A stretch of 8,089 bases of DNA, taken from NCBI GenBank assembly GCA_937141995.1, contig CAKZQX010000325.1:1-8089 (forward strand), written 5' to 3'. The stretch comes from an uncultured Chloroflexaceae bacterium (GTDB lineage: Bacteria; Chloroflexota; Chloroflexia; Chloroflexales; Chloroflexaceae). Position numbers and translations under genes: made by a program. Positions 6,114 through 8,089 of this stretch are shown here, in pieces. The notes beneath the pieces are model-generated. The model made no database searches. It was not told the DNA's origin and was given only the letters and a program-made list of their open reading frames with translations. Positions within the stretch are counted from its first letter, which is position 1; every line of letters begins with the position of its first letter.

Positions 6114-6140
6114 GGATTGGATCGGATTGGATTTTGGATT
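6114..6140 (+). repeat. Tandem GGATTGGAT repeats in the PP2C leader
   Basis: GGATTGGAT occurs at 6114-6122 and 6124-6132, a 10-base period, followed by a further GGATT at 6136-6140. The repeats begin just after the predicted transcript start, so they may be operator half-sites one helical turn apart or a leader RNA element. Confidence 0.7.
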
Positions 6141-6170
6141 AAGGGTGGTTTGTGAGACAAAGGCAGCAGC

Positions 6171-7352
6171 ATGAAGGTGCGTTACGGCGCTCAATCGGAC
6201 CTTGGTCTGAAGCGTGAAGTCAATCAGGACTGTTACGGAATAGCCGAGTCGCTCCAGCCGGACCGGCAGGAACATCTGCTGGTTGTCTGCGATGGGATGG
6301 GTGGGCATATGGCGGGGGAAGTTGCCAGCCGCCTGGGTGTGAATGCTTTTCTGGCGTACTACTACAGCGCGGATGCGGCCGACCGTCATACCCTGCTGCA
6401 AGCGGCGCTGGTTACGGCGAATCGGCAGATCCACGAGCAGGGTCGCGGGACGATGGGGACAACCAGTGTGGTGGCGCTGCTTCTCGGCGACCAACTGCAT
6501 GTTGCGAATGTGGGCGACAGCCGGGCATACTTGCTGCGCAATCGGCAGATCCGGCAAATTTCGCAGGATCACTCGTTTGTGGCCGAGCAGGTTGCCGCCG
6601 GGCTGTTGACGCCGGAGCAGGCGCGGGTGTCGGCGCATCGCAATATGATTACGCGCGCACTGGGGCATCAGGCCGATGTGCAGGTTGATCTCTTCCCGCC
6701 AATACCGCTCCAGCCGGGGGATAGCGTGATCCTCTCGACGGATGGAATGCATGGGCTGATTGAAGATAGTGAGATTGCCGGGATTGTCAGTACGTTGCTG
6801 CCGGAGGCGGCAGTGCAGCATCTGGTGGCGCTGGCGAATGAGCGCGGCGGGACGGATAATATTACCGTGGTGATCGCGCAGGTTGTCCCGCCGGAGGAGG
6901 TGCTTGATGCGCCGGCGGCCGGGTCGCTGCCGATCACGCAACCTCTGCCCGCGCCGCAACCGCCCCTCCCGCCGGCGGCGGCCGCCACGGACGCACCGCC
7001 CCCCCCGCCGGCGGCGGCGGAGCGCCCCCTGACGCAGCGGGGCGCGCTGCTGGCGCTGGCGACGCTGCTGCTGTTGCTTGCCGTTGGTGCGCTGGCCTTC
7101 TGGTTTCCGCCGGGTGGAAGCACCGTTAATTCCCCCGCTGCGCCGGCAGCCTCGGTCACGACGACACCCTTCCCGACAACTGCCACGGCCGGCCCCGTGC
7201 CGAGCCCGACCTCCGGCGGGACAACGACCACGCAGCCCACCCAAACACCGGAACGCGCACTTACCCCCACCGTGCTACCCGCCGCTACCGCTACGCCGGT
7301 GCCGCCGCCCGGTGAGACGCCGGGTGCCGGCGGCACCCGGCGGCGCGTCTGA
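6171..7352 (+). CDS. Membrane-anchored PP2C-family Ser/Thr protein phosphatase (Stp/PrpC-like)
   Basis: This 393-residue protein is a metal-dependent phosphatase of the PPM family that removes phosphate from Ser/Thr of proteins, usually opposing PknB-type kinases. Residues 1-240 carry the full motif set: REVNQD (D20), VCDGMGGHMAGE (D41), GTTS (96-99), NVGDSRAYLLRN (113-124), QDHSFV (132-137), NMITRALG (158-165), LSTDGMHGLI (D191) and GGTDNITVV (D229). A Pro/Ala-rich linker (245-288) leads to one membrane helix (about 291-312), and the last 80 residues are rich in Thr, Pro, Ser and Ala. The catalytic domain should face the cytoplasm and the tail the outside. The start has an AAAGG site seven bases upstream. 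No kinase gene is visible nearby. The neighbour on the other strand encodes a different PPM-type phosphatase. The catalytic domain looks complete and active. Confidence 0.95.
   Translation: MKVRYGAQSDLGLKREVNQDCYGIAESLQPDRQEHLLVVCDGMGGHMAGEVASRLGVNAFLAYYYSADAADRHTLLQAALVTANRQIHEQGRGTMGTTSVVALLLGDQLHVANVGDSRAYLLRNRQIRQISQDHSFVAEQVAAGLLTPEQARVSAHRNMITRALGHQADVQVDLFPPIPLQPGDSVILSTDGMHGLIEDSEIAGIVSTLLPEAAVQHLVALANERGGTDNITVVIAQVVPPEEVLDAPAAGSLPITQPLPAPQPPLPPAAAATDAPPPPPAAAERPLTQRGALLALATLLLLLAVGALAFWFPPGGSTVNSPAAPAASVTTTPFPTTATAGPVPSPTSGGTTTTQPTQTPERALTPTVLPAATATPVPPPGETPGAGGTRRRV
7318..7342 (+). terminator. Strong hairpin at the 3' end of the PP2C gene (terminator-like, no U-tract)
   Basis: GCCGGGTGCC (7319-7328) and GGCACCCGGC (7332-7341) form a perfect 10-bp stem with a three-base loop, extended to 11 bp by C7318-G7342. 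It lies inside the last codons of the phosphatase gene. No T-run follows, so it is not a standard intrinsic terminator; it may slow transcription, protect the mRNA end, or simply reflect GC-rich coding. Confidence 0.4.
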
Positions 7353-7373
7353 CAGCGGGCAGACAGCGGCCTA

Positions 7374-7382
7374 TGGTACAAT
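7374..7382 (+). promoter_or_regulatory. Extended -10 promoter candidate for mutL
   Basis: TGGTACAAT matches a TGn-extended -10 with hexamer TACAAT (7377-7382), 36 bases before the mutL ATG. No convincing -35 is seen at the usual distance. It lies in the 66-base gap after the PP2C gene, so mutL probably has at least partly independent transcription. Confidence 0.5.
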
Positions 7383-7418
7383 AGAAGTAGTAGAAAATAT
7401 GTTCGCCGGGAGTCTGGT

Positions 7419-8089
7419 ATGCCTATTCATGTCTTAACAGCGGCAGTCGCAGCGCAGATCGCGGCCGGTGAGGTGGTTGAGCGACCGGCCTCGGTGGTCA
7501 AAGAACTGGTGGAGAATGCGCTAGACGCGGGGGCGCGACGGATTGCGGTTGAGGCGCGGGGCGGGGGGCTACGCGAGCTGAAGGTACAGGATGACGGCTG
7601 CGGGATTGCGGCGGCCGAGGTGGAACTGGCCTTTGAGCGGCATGCCACCAGCAAGCTGCGTTCTGCCGATGATCTCTGGGCCATTAATACGCTGGGCTTT
7701 CGCGGGGAGGCGCTACCCAGCATCGCCAGTGTGGCGCAGGTGGTCTGTATTACCCGGACAGCAGATGAAGAACTGGGGAGTGAACTGCGCATTGCGGGTG
7801 GGGAAGTGCAGGCGCGCACGCCGCGTGGCTGTTCGTCCGGTACCAGCATCAGTATCCGTAATCTCTTCTACAATACGCCGGTGCGGCGCGAGTATTTGCG
7901 CTCCGATGCTACCGAGATGAGCGCGATCAGCACGGTCGTGCAGCAGTATGCGCTGGCCTATCCGGAGGTGCGCTTTACGTTGCTGCTGGATGGACGACTG
8001 GGATTGCAGACCAGTGGCGACGGCGATCTGCGCGCGGTGTTGATCGAGTTGTATGGGATCGATGTGGCGCGGCAACTGCTGCCGGTTAT
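7419..8089 (+). CDS. mutL: DNA mismatch repair protein MutL (N-terminal part; 3' end outside window)
   Basis: The 223 visible residues are the GHKL ATPase part of MutL, which links MutS mismatch recognition to strand excision. Family motifs are intact: QIAAGEVVERPASVVKELVEN (13-33, with E29 and N33 at the same numbers as in E. coli MutL), ALDAGA (34-39), DDGCGI (D58-I63), ERHATSKL (73-80), TLGFRGEALPSIASV (91-105) and GTSISIRNLFYNTPVRREYL (141-160). The start at 7419 gives the usual MPIHVL-type N-terminus and has GGGAG seven bases upstream. MutL is normally about 550-650 residues, so the dimerisation and any endonuclease part lie beyond the window. The gene looks intact and ordinary, and probably is only a neighbour to the signalling genes. 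Confidence 0.98.
   Translation, partial: MPIHVLTAAVAAQIAAGEVVERPASVVKELVENALDAGARRIAVEARGGGLRELKVQDDGCGIAAAEVELAFERHATSKLRSADDLWAINTLGFRGEALPSIASVAQVVCITRTADEELGSELRIAGGEVQARTPRGCSSGTSISIRNLFYNTPVRREYLRSDATEMSAISTVVQQYALAYPEVRFTLLLDGRLGLQTSGDGDLRAVLIELYGIDVARQLLPV

Noticed and set aside
6960..7020. GC-rich repeats (runs of CCGCCGGCGGCGG) in the PP2C gene
   Set aside because: They simply encode the Pro/Ala linker and need no separate explanation.
6048..7244. A 398-codon open frame on the minus strand antisense to the PP2C gene
   Set aside because: Its product is a low-complexity Arg/Gln-rich sequence typical of the reverse strand of GC-rich coding DNA, and the opposing PP2C frame has complete family motifs.

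Overview
The window is GC-rich, densely coded bacterial DNA with two divergent gene sets. I infer a member of the Chloroflexota, probably Chloroflexia-like. The basis is the GC-rich codon use, a partner-switching cassette with multi-GAF SpoIIE-type phosphatase, a HEAT-repeat protein, and a membrane PP2C phosphatase with a Pro/Thr-rich outer tail of a style common in that phylum. This is a judgement from protein style; no marker gene here fixes the phylum.

Left half, minus strand (read from about 5010 down to 1). A HEAT-repeat protein gene (4917-3778) has its own promoter. After a 153-bp gap with a second promoter comes a tight operon: a single STAS-domain anti-sigma-factor antagonist (3624-3274), an RsbW-like HATPase kinase fused to a second STAS domain (3273-2518), and a membrane protein with three GAF domains and a SpoIIE/RsbU-type phosphatase domain (2521 to beyond base 1). 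The last gene starts at a GTG overlapping the previous stop by 4 bases and does not appear as an ATG-initiated ORF. Together they form a near-complete partner-switching circuit: the kinase phosphorylates STAS proteins, the phosphatase reverses this on a signal, and the kinase-bound target is released. No sigma factor or other target is visible in the window.

Middle (4918-5351). A 434-bp non-coding divergent region holds the HEAT gene promoter, an inverted repeat beside its -35, a 77-bp three-way-junction-like palindromic structure (5066-5142), candidate promoters for the plus-strand gene, and a 16-bp tandem duplication carrying two copies of the ribosome binding site.

Right half, plus strand. 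A two-helix membrane protein of unknown function (5352-6041) is followed by a PP2C Ser/Thr phosphatase with one membrane helix and a Pro/Thr-rich C-terminal tail (6171-7352), then the start of mutL (7419 to beyond 8089), the DNA mismatch repair ATPase. Each has a recognisable promoter; those before 5352 and 6171 share TTGCAC-N17-TAyACT. The locus places two different PPM-fold phosphatases back to back, one for STAS proteins and one for Ser/Thr phosphoproteins, which suggests a signalling neighbourhood beside a housekeeping repair gene. I see no tRNA, rRNA, insertion sequence or CRISPR array.
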